Below the pieces are notes generated by a model that saw only the letters and a list, made by a program, of their open reading frames with translations, was not told where the DNA came from and ran no database searches. The position numbers and the translations under genes were made by a program. This document shows, piece after piece, positions 36,475 to 45,208 of a DNA stretch of 64,000 nucleotides. How positions within the stretch are numbered: the first letter of the stretch is position 1; each line of letters begins with the position of its first letter. Source of the DNA: an uncultured Shewanella sp. (GTDB lineage Bacteria > Pseudomonadota > Gammaproteobacteria > Enterobacterales > Shewanellaceae); the NCBI RefSeq assembly GCF_947491715.1, contig NZ_CANLKR010000026.1, positions 19,974 through 83,973 on the forward strand, read 5' to 3'.

Positions 36475-37563
36475 TTAGCTATCGTAAAAATAAGCCCAAA
36501 ATTTAGCATTAAACTCTTCTGATTTAGCCATTCTGTTGAAGTAATTATTGTAAAGCATCCACATATCTTTCTTCTTTACTTTAAATAAACCACTTTGATA
36601 ATGATTAAACAGATGCTCTAATGCGTTGGGTGAAAGATCATCGATAAAGCGAGCTAACGCCTGTTCAATCTGCACTTTCAATTGCTCGTTATTTATCGCT
36701 TGAAGGGAAGAGGTGTAACCCGCACTCTGCAAATAACCTATTTTGTTTTCCGTTAACGGTGGGAACGAGAGAACCTGATTTTCTGAAATGAAAGACGCTC
36801 CTATCTCTTCCTTATTAAGCTGTATCGCATCGCTATGTGTTACATGGGCTTCTTGATGCCTCTCATTTTCTTGAAAAACAAATTCAGATGTTTGCACTTG
36901 GCTTTTAAAAGGATCAGGACTGATCTCATCAAAATTAAGAGAAATATCTTCTTTACTCTTGTTTGAAACAGTATGTTTATTAGGTTTAATAAAAGGATCG
37001 ACTTGCACTTGATGATCGACATCATTTGCCGGTTCATTTACCCCCTCCTCTTGCTGCTGTTCATTGCCTATTGAACCTGATACATTATCCTCATCATCAA
37101 GTTGCATAAAGGGATCACTGTAAGATTGGAGATCAGAGCGATCGATTACAGGCCTATCTCTAACATCAAGTTTATGTTTAAATGGATCCTCAACTTTGCC
37201 ATTTAAGGGCTTTTCTAGAGGTTTTGCTTCACTGAGTTGAGGATCAAAGCAAGAAACTAATAAGCGATAACCCCCAATATCCAACAGATCACCATCTCTG
37301 ATCAATGCTTCATTTTGATAACCAACAGGGTTTTCCGCTCCATTAATGACCACACCAGACTGGCTAATATCCTCCAAGATATACTCACTGTTTTCTTTCC
37401 GAACTAAAGCATGAACAGATGAAATGGTTTCGGTTTCATCGGGTAACATAAAGCTATTGCTCGCCCCTCGACCGATACTCCCTCCTTCTTCTGGTAAAAG
37501 AAAACTCATACAACCTAAAGCTTCAGTATCTGGTGCGACAATGACATGAAAAGAGATCGCCAT
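36475..37563 (-). CDS. FHA-domain protein, type VI secretion TagH-like
   Basis: A 362-residue protein. The N-terminal FHA domain (~20-105) has GSIGRGASNSFMLPD, SSVHALV and the DISQSGVVING strand, which bind phosphothreonine. A long acidic, low-complexity linker (~115-270) follows. The C-terminal ~90 residues (LQSAGYTSSLQAI to FNAKFWAYFYD) match the region found in TagH/ImpI-type proteins of type VI secretion. gggag precedes the ATG. No other core T6SS gene is visible here, so it is either the end of a cluster broken by rearrangement or a stand-alone regulator. Confidence 0.8.
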   Translation of the reverse strand: MAISFHVIVAPDTEALGCMSFLLPEEGGSIGRGASNSFMLPDETETISSVHALVRKENSEYILEDISQSGVVINGAENPVGYQNEALIRDGDLLDIGGYRLLVSCFDPQLSEAKPLEKPLNGKVEDPFKHKLDVRDRPVIDRSDLQSYSDPFMQLDDEDNVSGSIGNEQQQEEGVNEPANDVDHQVQVDPFIKPNKHTVSNKSKEDISLNFDEISPDPFKSQVQTSEFVFQENERHQEAHVTHSDAIQLNKEEIGASFISENQVLSFPPLTENKIGYLQSAGYTSSLQAINNEQLKVQIEQALARFIDDLSPNALEHLFNHYQSGLFKVKKKDMWMLYNNYFNRMAKSEEFNAKFWAYFYDS

Positions 37564-37901
37564 AACTACTCCCTTTTAATTTCCAACCCAATTCCACAAA
37601 TTCAATGACACTTATTTGAGTATAAACCAACAATTCAGCTAACACCCAAAAGAACTAGGAATAAAATTAAACATTATGACTTTCACCCCCCTTTAAGGAT
37701 GGTAGAAAACCGATTAAGTCCTCCACTCTATTAGAATTAAGCTCAAAGTGATTAGTACATAGGTTTAATGCGTTTAGTTTTTTATCCATAACGATAAAAT
37801 AGGTTAACATTGTCACAGTTTGACTAAAAACCCAAAAGCACTGTATTTAAATACAGTGCTTTTTATATTAAAGAACATAACCACTATTTGAAACGTATCA
37901 T
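37564..37901. other. Intergenic region with terminator palindrome
   Basis: No gene is seen. A 30-bp perfect palindrome at 37834-37863 is the main feature. Confidence 0.4.
37834..37863. terminator. 30-bp palindromic terminator
   Basis: The arm aaaagcactgtattt is followed directly by its exact complement and then by more Ts. It lies 38 bp past the stop of the minus-strand gene at 37902. Confidence 0.75.
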
Positions 37902-38483
37902 CTATGCCTTAAGCGCTTCAGCAATACCATTTCCACCTCTAGCTATATTTAATGCCATTTTATAGTAATAAGAAAAACGTTCTTCTTTATGTTCACCCTC
38001 AGGCAATATCGCACACAAATTAACGGCTCCTGCTATCGCTTTTGCATAAAGGTACAATGGAGGCTCAGTGCTTGGCTCTCCCTTTGGAGTGATGCTTCCC
38101 CCTGACCAAAAAACGGCTTGTGCTATCCAACCTGGTGCCGCCTCCAACCCCACCTTTTTTATCATTAATTCTGCATGACGACGATGATGTTCATCTGGAT
38201 TTTCAACCCACAACTTAGCCGATAAAATAGCATGGTGTTCATCATGATCCCAATCATCTCGAGAGGAGAGACATTGGTAACCCCACCAAATAGCTTCCCT
38301 TAACGGCAATGCATGAGCAAAAAACATCGTCAATTCTATATCCCATTTACGCTCTCTCATTTGTTCGATAAAATCGATAATAGAATGATGAGATTCTGCT
38401 AAAGCAATGATTTCTTTATCTGGGTCAAATAACGCTAAAACATCTGAAGCATTTGTATAAGGGATTTTAATGTAATTATTCAT
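37902..38483 (-). CDS. DUF6931-like protein, possibly T6SS-associated
   Basis: A 193-residue soluble protein rich in helix. Characteristic phrases are LPLREAIWWGYQC, then AELMIKKVGLEAAPGWIAQAVFWSGGS and AKAIAGAVNLCA. I associate this pattern with DUF6931, a family seen beside PAAR/T6SS genes, though the name is from memory. Its neighbour is the T6SS-type FHA protein on the same strand, which supports the link. No catalytic residues can be named and the ribosome site is weak. Confidence 0.55.
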   Translation of the reverse strand: MNNYIKIPYTNASDVLALFDPDKEIIALAESHHSIIDFIEQMRERKWDIELTMFFAHALPLREAIWWGYQCLSSRDDWDHDEHHAILSAKLWVENPDEHHRRHAELMIKKVGLEAAPGWIAQAVFWSGGSITPKGEPSTEPPLYLYAKAIAGAVNLCAILPEGEHKEERFSYYYKMALNIARGGNGIAEALKA

Positions 38484-38728
38484 TAAGAGGGAACATTCTT
38501 TAAAAGGTCTAATGATATAAGAATAGACAATATATGCTTATTCAGCTGAATTGATTTAGCATCCGCTTGTAAGGCACTTTTCAATAAAAAACGATTGTTT
38601 TATAGTGAGTATCTCTGCAATGACTGGTCAACACCAGCTTGATGCGATGTCACTTTATCATTTAACCACTGACATCGCTTAGCTCTTCCTTTGCATAAAG
38701 CCTAATCGCGCATCCCTAGCCCACTAGC

Positions 38729-39289
38729 TCAAGACGTTTGAAAAGGTAAATCAACCTCAGTACAATCTGAAGGTAACATTTCAAAACTGTTTAATGTCAT
38801 TGCGACATAAGCGTAATAACCAAAAATACCCACAAGTTCCACTAATACGGATTCTCCAAAATGGGCTGATGCTTCTTGATACAATACCTTATCAATCCTT
38901 CTCGTCTGATATAGGGATTGACCCAACTGATAAATCAGCCGCTCTTCATCGGCATCAAAACAAGGCTCTTTCCCCACTCTAATATCTTCAATGACTTGCG
39001 AATCAACCCCTTCAGATAGTGCAATAGGGGCATGAATAATCCATTCGGATTGGGATTGCCACCAAGCCGCTGTGACCAAAATAGCTAACTCTGACAACTT
39101 GTTAGGTAGCTGAGTATGATATCGACAAAATGCCCCAAGTTTTTGGCTATGCTGCGCTAATTCAGGACTATGAAGCCAAGCAAGAAATGGCCCATTGAGA
39201 TCGCCTCTTGCATTTTTAATTTCCTGCAAAATAGTCGATTGTTCTTCACTCAGGTTGCTTTCCTCAAATAAACTTAGTCGAGACTTCAT
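38729..39289 (-). CDS. Carboxymuconolactone decarboxylase-like protein
   Basis: A protein of 186 residues from the ATG at 39289, preferred over 39301 because gagga falls between them. It has the all-helical AhpD-like fold. The core motif is SELAILVTAAWWQSQSEWIIHAPIAL, with the conserved E-W-x-x-H. The catalytic CxxC of AhpD peroxidase is absent, as in the gamma-carboxymuconolactone decarboxylase branch. The reaction is unknown. It is the downstream partner of the aminotransferase at 39352 or shares its strand only; the gap is 62 bp and its own ribosome site is good. Confidence 0.8.
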   Translation of the reverse strand: MKSRLSLFEESNLSEEQSTILQEIKNARGDLNGPFLAWLHSPELAQHSQKLGAFCRYHTQLPNKLSELAILVTAAWWQSQSEWIIHAPIALSEGVDSQVIEDIRVGKEPCFDADEERLIYQLGQSLYQTRRIDKVLYQEASAHFGESVLVELVGIFGYYAYVAMTLNSFEMLPSDCTEVDLPFQTS

Positions 39290-39351
39290 TGCATTCCTCA
39301 TATCATTCTATAAGTGTTTATTATTCTCGGTTTCAACACATTGAATAAACT

Positions 39352-40677
39352 CTACTCTTTAAGCACTTGAAATAAAGTGTCTTTAAGTACTTGTGATATC
39401 TCTTCAATATGCTGCTCTTCTATGATAAAAGGCGGGGCTAATAAAATATGGTCCCCCACTCTCCCATCAACCGTTCCTCCCATGGGGTAGCACATTAACC
39501 CATTTTGCATTGCTACCTGTTTGATACGAGCATGAACTTTTAATTGAGGATCAAAAGGTAATTTTAGTTCTTTATTGGCCACCAGCTCGATCCCAACAAA
39601 AAGACCCCGTCCTCGTATATCCCCCACATAGGGATGTTCTGCAAATGTTTGCAACAATACCTGATGTAAACTGTGACCTCGCTGACGAACTTGGGTTAAT
39701 AAATGGCGCTCCTCAATGGTTTTTTGCACTGCTAATGCACCTGCACAAGCCATAGCATGACCAATATAAGTGTGCCCATGTTGAAAAAAACCACTTCCTT
39801 GCTTGATGGATTGATAAATAGCATCACTAACGAGTGTTGCGCCAATGGGTTGATATCCCGCTCCTAGTCCTTTTGCAATGCATAATAGATCGGGAGTAAT
39901 GCCCTCATGCTCTGCAGCAAATAACGCGCCTGTTCGACCCATACCACACATGACTTCATCCAGAATAAGCAAAATACCATATCGATCACAAATCTCTCTC
40001 ACACCTTGAAAATAATGCTCTACTGCTGGCACCGCGCCCATTGTTGCACCCACAATAGGTTCAGCAATAAAGGCCATCACTTGATCACCACCTACCTCAA
40101 TAATTTTTTGCTCCAATTCATTCAGTAACCGTTGACAGTATTGAGCAGTATTTTCACTTTCTTCCTGAAAACGATAAGCATGACAAGGACTCACGTGATG
40201 AGTCTCAATCAGTAAAGGGGAAAAAGAAGCTCTACGCCAAGCATTTCCACCCGCGGCTAAAGCACCCAATGTATTACCATGATAACTTTGCTGGCGCGCA
40301 ATAATATGACGACGTTGAGGAGAACCCATTTCAATAAAATACTGACGAGCAAGTTTTAATGCAGCCTCGACGGCTTCAGACCCCCCAGAAACGAAATACA
40401 CATAATCGAGACCAGCAGGTGCTCTTTCTGTTAAAAAATCAGCCAATTCCTCCATAGGTTCTGTCGTAAAAAAACCACTGTGAGCATAACAAAGTTTATC
40501 CGCTTGAGATTTCAATGCAGTAATGACACTAAGATCCGAATGCCCTAGACAAGAAACAGCCGCTCCACCACAGGCATCCAAATAGTACTTACCATCACTA
40601 TCGATAAGATAAACGCCATCTCCTTTTACCGCCGTTGGATATTGAGAACGCAAATTTCGATGAAATACATGACTCAT
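39352..40677 (-). CDS. Class III PLP-dependent aminotransferase
   Basis: A 441-residue enzyme of the omega-amino acid transaminase group. The start ATG at 40677 follows aaagggg; a GTG nine bases upstream is possible. Marks of the family are FVSGGSEAVEAALKLARQY, SYHGNTLGALA, the LILDEVMCGMGRTG strand with the PLP-binding Asp, and the Schiff-base Lys in CIAKGLGAGYQPIGA. It should transfer an amino group from an omega-amine or amino acid to pyruvate or a keto acid; the substrate is not readable. It precedes the decarboxylase-like gene on the same strand. Confidence 0.92.
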   Translation of the reverse strand: MSHVFHRNLRSQYPTAVKGDGVYLIDSDGKYYLDACGGAAVSCLGHSDLSVITALKSQADKLCYAHSGFFTTEPMEELADFLTERAPAGLDYVYFVSGGSEAVEAALKLARQYFIEMGSPQRRHIIARQQSYHGNTLGALAAGGNAWRRASFSPLLIETHHVSPCHAYRFQEESENTAQYCQRLLNELEQKIIEVGGDQVMAFIAEPIVGATMGAVPAVEHYFQGVREICDRYGILLILDEVMCGMGRTGALFAAEHEGITPDLLCIAKGLGAGYQPIGATLVSDAIYQSIKQGSGFFQHGHTYIGHAMACAGALAVQKTIEERHLLTQVRQRGHSLHQVLLQTFAEHPYVGDIRGRGLFVGIELVANKELKLPFDPQLKVHARIKQVAMQNGLMCYPMGGTVDGRVGDHILLAPPFIIEEQHIEEISQVLKDTLFQVLKE

Positions 40678-41045
40678 AATCGACACCCCTTTCCCTTTGT
40701 GTTAAACAAGCTTATAAGAATAAAAATGTACACGAGTGAATGAATTTGAAAATAAAGACTAATACATTAATATTCAATTCATTTTGCAAAACCCAAAACA
40801 GCCTATGTATTCTTAGCCTTAAAAAAACACAAAACTCCCCATAAAAATACATGCCACCAACTAAAAGGCACATTTTAGTACAAAGTGTATAACGATTAAG
40901 CTACTGCCGTTTTGGCACTCAATACCTATCAGCCCCTATTTCTTGAAGCTCATTGCTAAAATGTTTTCTATACTCATATAAATCAAATATTGTGTAGTTC
41001 AACTCACTCATCTTCACTCTATTAGCCATTAATAAGGATATATTC

Positions 41046-42599
41046 ATGGTGATGAAACGTTCCAACTTTAACCGATGGTGTGTATTCCCTCTCTTAATTC
41101 TATTCGGATTTGCTTCAACATCTTTATTTGCAGCAGAAAAACCGAATATTTTAGTTATTTGGGGTGATGACATAGGCCAAACAAATGTCAGTGCATACAG
41201 TTTTGGCCTAATGGGATATAAAACGCCAAACATAGACAGTATTGCTAAAGATGGCATGATGTTTACTGATTATTATGCAGAGCAATCTTGCACAGCAGGC
41301 CGCTCCACTTTCATAACAGGGCAAACGGTTTTACGCACAGGGTTAAGCAAGGTTGGCTTACCCGGTGCCGATATTGGCTTACAAGCAAAAGATGCCACCA
41401 TTGCCGAAGTCCTTAAACCTTTAGGGTATACAACGGGGCAGTTCGGTAAAAATCATTTAGGTGATAAAGATGAATTCCTCCCCACTAATCATGGTTTTGA
41501 TGAATTTTTCGGTAACTTATATCACTTGAATGCAGAAGAAGAACCTGAAAATATCGATTACCCTAAAGATCCAGAATTTAGAAAAAAGTTTGGCCCACGA
41601 GGGGTCATAAAATCCTCAGCGAATGGGGATATAGTTGATACTGGCCCCTTAACCAAAAAGCGCATGGAAACTATTGATGATGAAACCGTTTCTGCCGCGA
41701 TCACTTTTATGGAGAAAAGTGTTAAAGCCAATAAGCCATTCTTTATCTGGTGGAATGCAACACGAATGCACTTTAGAACGCATATTAAACCTGAACATCA
41801 AGGTATGTCTGGGATCAGCAATTATGCTGATGGCATGATTGAGCACGACAACCATGTGGGTCAGTTATTGGATAAAGTGGATCAACTTGGCATAGAAGAT
41901 AACACCATAGTATTCTATTCCACCGATAATGGTCCCCACATGAATACTTGGCCGGATGCGGCCACAACACCTTTTAGAAGCGAGAAAAACACCAACTGGG
42001 AAGGTGCATTTCGCGTTCCTGCAATGGTTAAGTGGCCAGGAAAAATCAAAGCAGGTCAAATTTCTAATGAAATCATGCACCATATGGACTGGTTACCCAC
42101 CTTTGCCGCAATTGCGGGTAACGATAAGATAAAAGATGAGCTGCTTAAAGGCTATAAAGCGAATGGGAAAACCTTTAAAAATCATTTAGACGGTTATAAC
42201 TTCTTACCTTACCTTACCGGAAAAGAAGACAAAGGACGCCGAAACGAAGTCTTTTACTTCACAGATGACGGAGACTTATCCGCATTACGCTACAACAATT
42301 GGAAAGCCGTGTTTATGGAACAAAGGATCACCGGAACATTACAAATTTGGGCTGAGCCCTTTGTCACATTACGTGTACCGAAACTCTTTAACTTACGCAT
42401 GGATCCCTATGAAGTGGCTGATAAAACATCAAACACTTACTATGACTGGCTCATTGATCGCGCCTATATGTTTGTTCCTGCACAGGCTTACGTAGCGAAT
42501 TTCCTAAAAACCTTTAAAGAGTTCCCTCCCAGCCAAAAAGCCGCAAGTTTTAATTTAGAGCAAGTAATGAAGATGCTGGAAGAGCCTGCTCAAAACTAA
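41046..42599 (+). CDS. Secreted type I arylsulfatase
   Basis: A 517-residue sulfatase with a signal peptide (about 1-30, ending LFA-AEK). Metal-binding NILVIWGDDIG opens the domain. The formylglycine motif is C82-T-A-G-R86 in EQSCTAGRSTFITG, a Cys-type C-x-A-x-R site that needs a maturing enzyme (FGE or anSME), and none is in the window. YSTDNGPHMNTWPD supplies further metal ligands and the K in GKNHLGD is conserved. It hydrolyses a sulfate ester, perhaps of an algal or host glycan. A strong terminator follows. Confidence 0.93.
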   Translation: MVMKRSNFNRWCVFPLLILFGFASTSLFAAEKPNILVIWGDDIGQTNVSAYSFGLMGYKTPNIDSIAKDGMMFTDYYAEQSCTAGRSTFITGQTVLRTGLSKVGLPGADIGLQAKDATIAEVLKPLGYTTGQFGKNHLGDKDEFLPTNHGFDEFFGNLYHLNAEEEPENIDYPKDPEFRKKFGPRGVIKSSANGDIVDTGPLTKKRMETIDDETVSAAITFMEKSVKANKPFFIWWNATRMHFRTHIKPEHQGMSGISNYADGMIEHDNHVGQLLDKVDQLGIEDNTIVFYSTDNGPHMNTWPDAATTPFRSEKNTNWEGAFRVPAMVKWPGKIKAGQISNEIMHHMDWLPTFAAIAGNDKIKDELLKGYKANGKTFKNHLDGYNFLPYLTGKEDKGRRNEVFYFTDDGDLSALRYNNWKAVFMEQRITGTLQIWAEPFVTLRVPKLFNLRMDPYEVADKTSNTYYDWLIDRAYMFVPAQAYVANFLKTFKEFPPSQKAASFNLEQVMKMLEEPAQN

Positions 42600-42621
42600 A
42601 CAATCAAGATACTGGTACATT

Positions 42622-42649
42622 AAGGGCCATCACAAAGGTGGCCTTTTTT
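42622..42649 (+). terminator. Terminator after the arylsulfatase
   Basis: The arms aaggGCCA and TGGCctt form an 8-bp stem with one wobble pair, followed by six Ts, starting 22 bases past the stop codon. Confidence 0.8.
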
Positions 42650-42728
42650 ACACCAATAAATCACTGGCTTTTTTTCAAAAAATAACGGATGTTAAAAAAG
42701 ACACCTTCATTAACACTTTGATAACCAC

Positions 42729-45044
42729 ATGAACCTTAACAGCCAAATCGCATACTTATCAATCAAATTAATCAACCCAGTAGTCTTCATTTGTTGTTTG
42801 ACTGTTTTATTTTCTCACTCGCTTGCTCAGGCGACGGAGACCATTGAGCGCTTGCATAGCCCGAAGCACAATATCGAAGCCAAAACTTGCATTCAATGCC
42901 ATGAAAAACAAGTCACACAATGGCAGGCTTCTCATCACGCAAAATCAATGCAACAGGCTAATCAAAGTACTGTACTGGGTAACTTCAATCAATTCCTCTA
43001 TGAAAACGCTGAGAGCTGGACGCTATTTAATCGTGATGATAAGGGCTTTTATATTGAAACAGGATTCACCAATCAAGCTGGCAAGCGATATCGCGTTCCT
43101 TTTGTTTTTGGTTTTTATCCCTTACAGCAATTATTAGTGGATATAGGAAGCGGACGCTTACAAGCATATACGATTGCCTGGGATGCACGTTCCAAACAAC
43201 AAGGCGGGCAAAAATGGTATGATTTATATGACGATAGCCACCAAACTTCGAGTCCTTTTTACTGGAAAGGACAATTTAATAATTGGAATACTCGCTGCGC
43301 TCAATGTCATTCAACAGGATTAACACGTGGATATGATCTCAAAACGGATAGCTATGATACTCGTTGGCATCAACCTAACATCAGTTGTGAAGCTTGCCAT
43401 GGTTCAGCAGCGCGGCACCTTACTTTACAACAAGATAATCACTCTTCTCCCCATGACAAAGCACAACACGCCGGATTTACTCAACCTATTAAACCTTCCA
43501 CTCTTTTTACATTACTTCCAGAAGAGATGACAGCAAAATTAAGCGACACAATAACGTTAAAAAAACCAAAAGAAAAAACAACGCTATCAAGCACGCTCCC
43601 CCAAAACCAACCCAGTACATTAGATAAAGGCCAAGCAAGCCAATGCATTTTCTGCCATAGTCGAAGGCATCCTCTGGTTGAAGGTCACGGTACCGGAGAG
43701 ATCCATCAAGAGATGCTCCCCCGCCTTGCACTGCCACGCTTATATTATCCAGATGGACAAATACAAGATGAAGTCTTTGTCTATGGCTCATACAGTCAAA
43801 GTAAAATGGCCGCAGCAGGGGTCGTATGCAGCCATTGCCATGACTCCCATAGCAACAAACTTGTAAGTCAAGACAATAGCTTATGTACCCAATGTCATCG
43901 AGCCAGTCAATTCGACAATCCATCCCATACCTTACACTTGTCAGCAACAATCACCCACACAACAAACCATACTAATGCACCTCAATGTGTTGACTGCCAT
44001 ATGCCGAGTCGCACCTATATGGGCGTTGATATACGGCACGATCATAGTTTTCGTATTCCAAATCCGTGGGTCAGTGAGGCACTGAAAACGCCAAATGTTT
44101 GTTTAAGCTGTCATAAAGATAAAAATCACTCTTGGACACAGCAAGCCCTCGCCTCTAAGAAGGAGGCCATCTTTCTTCATAACTCTGATATCGGCACCGC
44201 GACTTTACTCAATATGACTGCACCTGATCAGGCAAAAAAACTCATAGAAAAGTGGGTACTTGATCCAAGCCAAGCCCCTATGCGACGAGCCGTATTAATC
44301 AATTTATTAGACTTATCTTTTTCCAATCATATTCGTACACTCAACACATTAGCTAATGATGATGAAGCCTTAGTTCAGCTAGGTGTGTTAAACAAATTGA
44401 AAGTGGCTCCTTTCACTTTACAATTACAAATTGGATTTGGTTTACTCTATGATGACAATAAAAACGTTAGGCTAGCAGCGATAGAATTACTTTCTCCAGC
44501 ATTGAAAACTCAAATACCCGTTGAAGCACAAGCAACACTAAATAAAGTCTTAAAAGAAGCCATTGATATCTACCAAGTACAACAAGACACCCTACCAGGC
44601 CAATTATCTTTAGCTGACTTAGCCTATAACGTGGGTGATCTGCAACAAGCAAAAATTCACTTTGAAAATGCACTCACTTTACAACCTCATTTTTTACCTG
44701 CCAAACTGAATCTAGCCAGTATATATAGAGAAACAGGCCATTACACAGAAGCAAAACAATTACTCAATGCCATACTGTCTATTGATGTTCAACACAGCTT
44801 AGCCCTGTATAATTTAGGCCTAATTTATGTAATAGAAAAAGACTGGCGTAATGCCATTAGTACATTAAAACACGCCACTCATACTGCTCCTGAAAATAGG
44901 CAATTTGCCTTTGTTTATTTACTCGCACTCGAAGCCAGTGGCGATCCTGAGCAAGCCCTGATCCAACTCAAAAAACTCTCTTTGCAAACCCCAAACGATC
45001 CAGCTCTTATTGAAATAAAAAAAAGACTCTTGCAAAAACACTGA
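42729..45044 (+). CDS. Periplasmic octahaem cytochrome c with TPR repeats
   Basis: A 771-residue exported protein with eight CxxCH haem sites, in order: CIQCH (54), CAQCH, CEACH, CIFCH, CSHCH, CTQCH, CVDCH and CLSCH. The first two-thirds resembles the cytochrome c554 / doubled-CxxCH group. After a HEAT-like helical stretch (~490-600), three or more TPR units follow (~625-765: YNVGDLQQAKIHFENAL, YRETGHYTEAKQLLNAIL, EKDWRNAISTLKHA). The signal peptide is ~1-36. Such proteins carry electrons and bind partners; substrate is unknown. It lies between the sulfatase and a phosphatase and may be co-expressed with the latter. Confidence 0.92.
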   Translation: MNLNSQIAYLSIKLINPVVFICCLTVLFSHSLAQATETIERLHSPKHNIEAKTCIQCHEKQVTQWQASHHAKSMQQANQSTVLGNFNQFLYENAESWTLFNRDDKGFYIETGFTNQAGKRYRVPFVFGFYPLQQLLVDIGSGRLQAYTIAWDARSKQQGGQKWYDLYDDSHQTSSPFYWKGQFNNWNTRCAQCHSTGLTRGYDLKTDSYDTRWHQPNISCEACHGSAARHLTLQQDNHSSPHDKAQHAGFTQPIKPSTLFTLLPEEMTAKLSDTITLKKPKEKTTLSSTLPQNQPSTLDKGQASQCIFCHSRRHPLVEGHGTGEIHQEMLPRLALPRLYYPDGQIQDEVFVYGSYSQSKMAAAGVVCSHCHDSHSNKLVSQDNSLCTQCHRASQFDNPSHTLHLSATITHTTNHTNAPQCVDCHMPSRTYMGVDIRHDHSFRIPNPWVSEALKTPNVCLSCHKDKNHSWTQQALASKKEAIFLHNSDIGTATLLNMTAPDQAKKLIEKWVLDPSQAPMRRAVLINLLDLSFSNHIRTLNTLANDDEALVQLGVLNKLKVAPFTLQLQIGFGLLYDDNKNVRLAAIELLSPALKTQIPVEAQATLNKVLKEAIDIYQVQQDTLPGQLSLADLAYNVGDLQQAKIHFENALTLQPHFLPAKLNLASIYRETGHYTEAKQLLNAILSIDVQHSLALYNLGLIYVIEKDWRNAISTLKHATHTAPENRQFAFVYLLALEASGDPEQALIQLKKLSLQTPNDPALIEIKKRLLQKH

Positions 45045-45208
45045 ACAAAATTGAACAGGTTTTGAAGAACTACAAAGCACAAGCTTTAACAGAAAAACAA
45101 AAAAGAAAAAGTGGCAATAAAAAACCCATTCACTATTATTAAATTATATCAGTCGAAATGAATTCATTTCATTATCAATGCTCACTGTCCTTTGAGACTG
45201 GAGATCTT

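Noticed and set aside
38729..39289. AhpD-type peroxidase with missing catalytic cysteines as an anomaly
   Set aside because: Absence of CxxC with retention of E-W-x-x-H is normal for the carboxymuconolactone decarboxylase branch.
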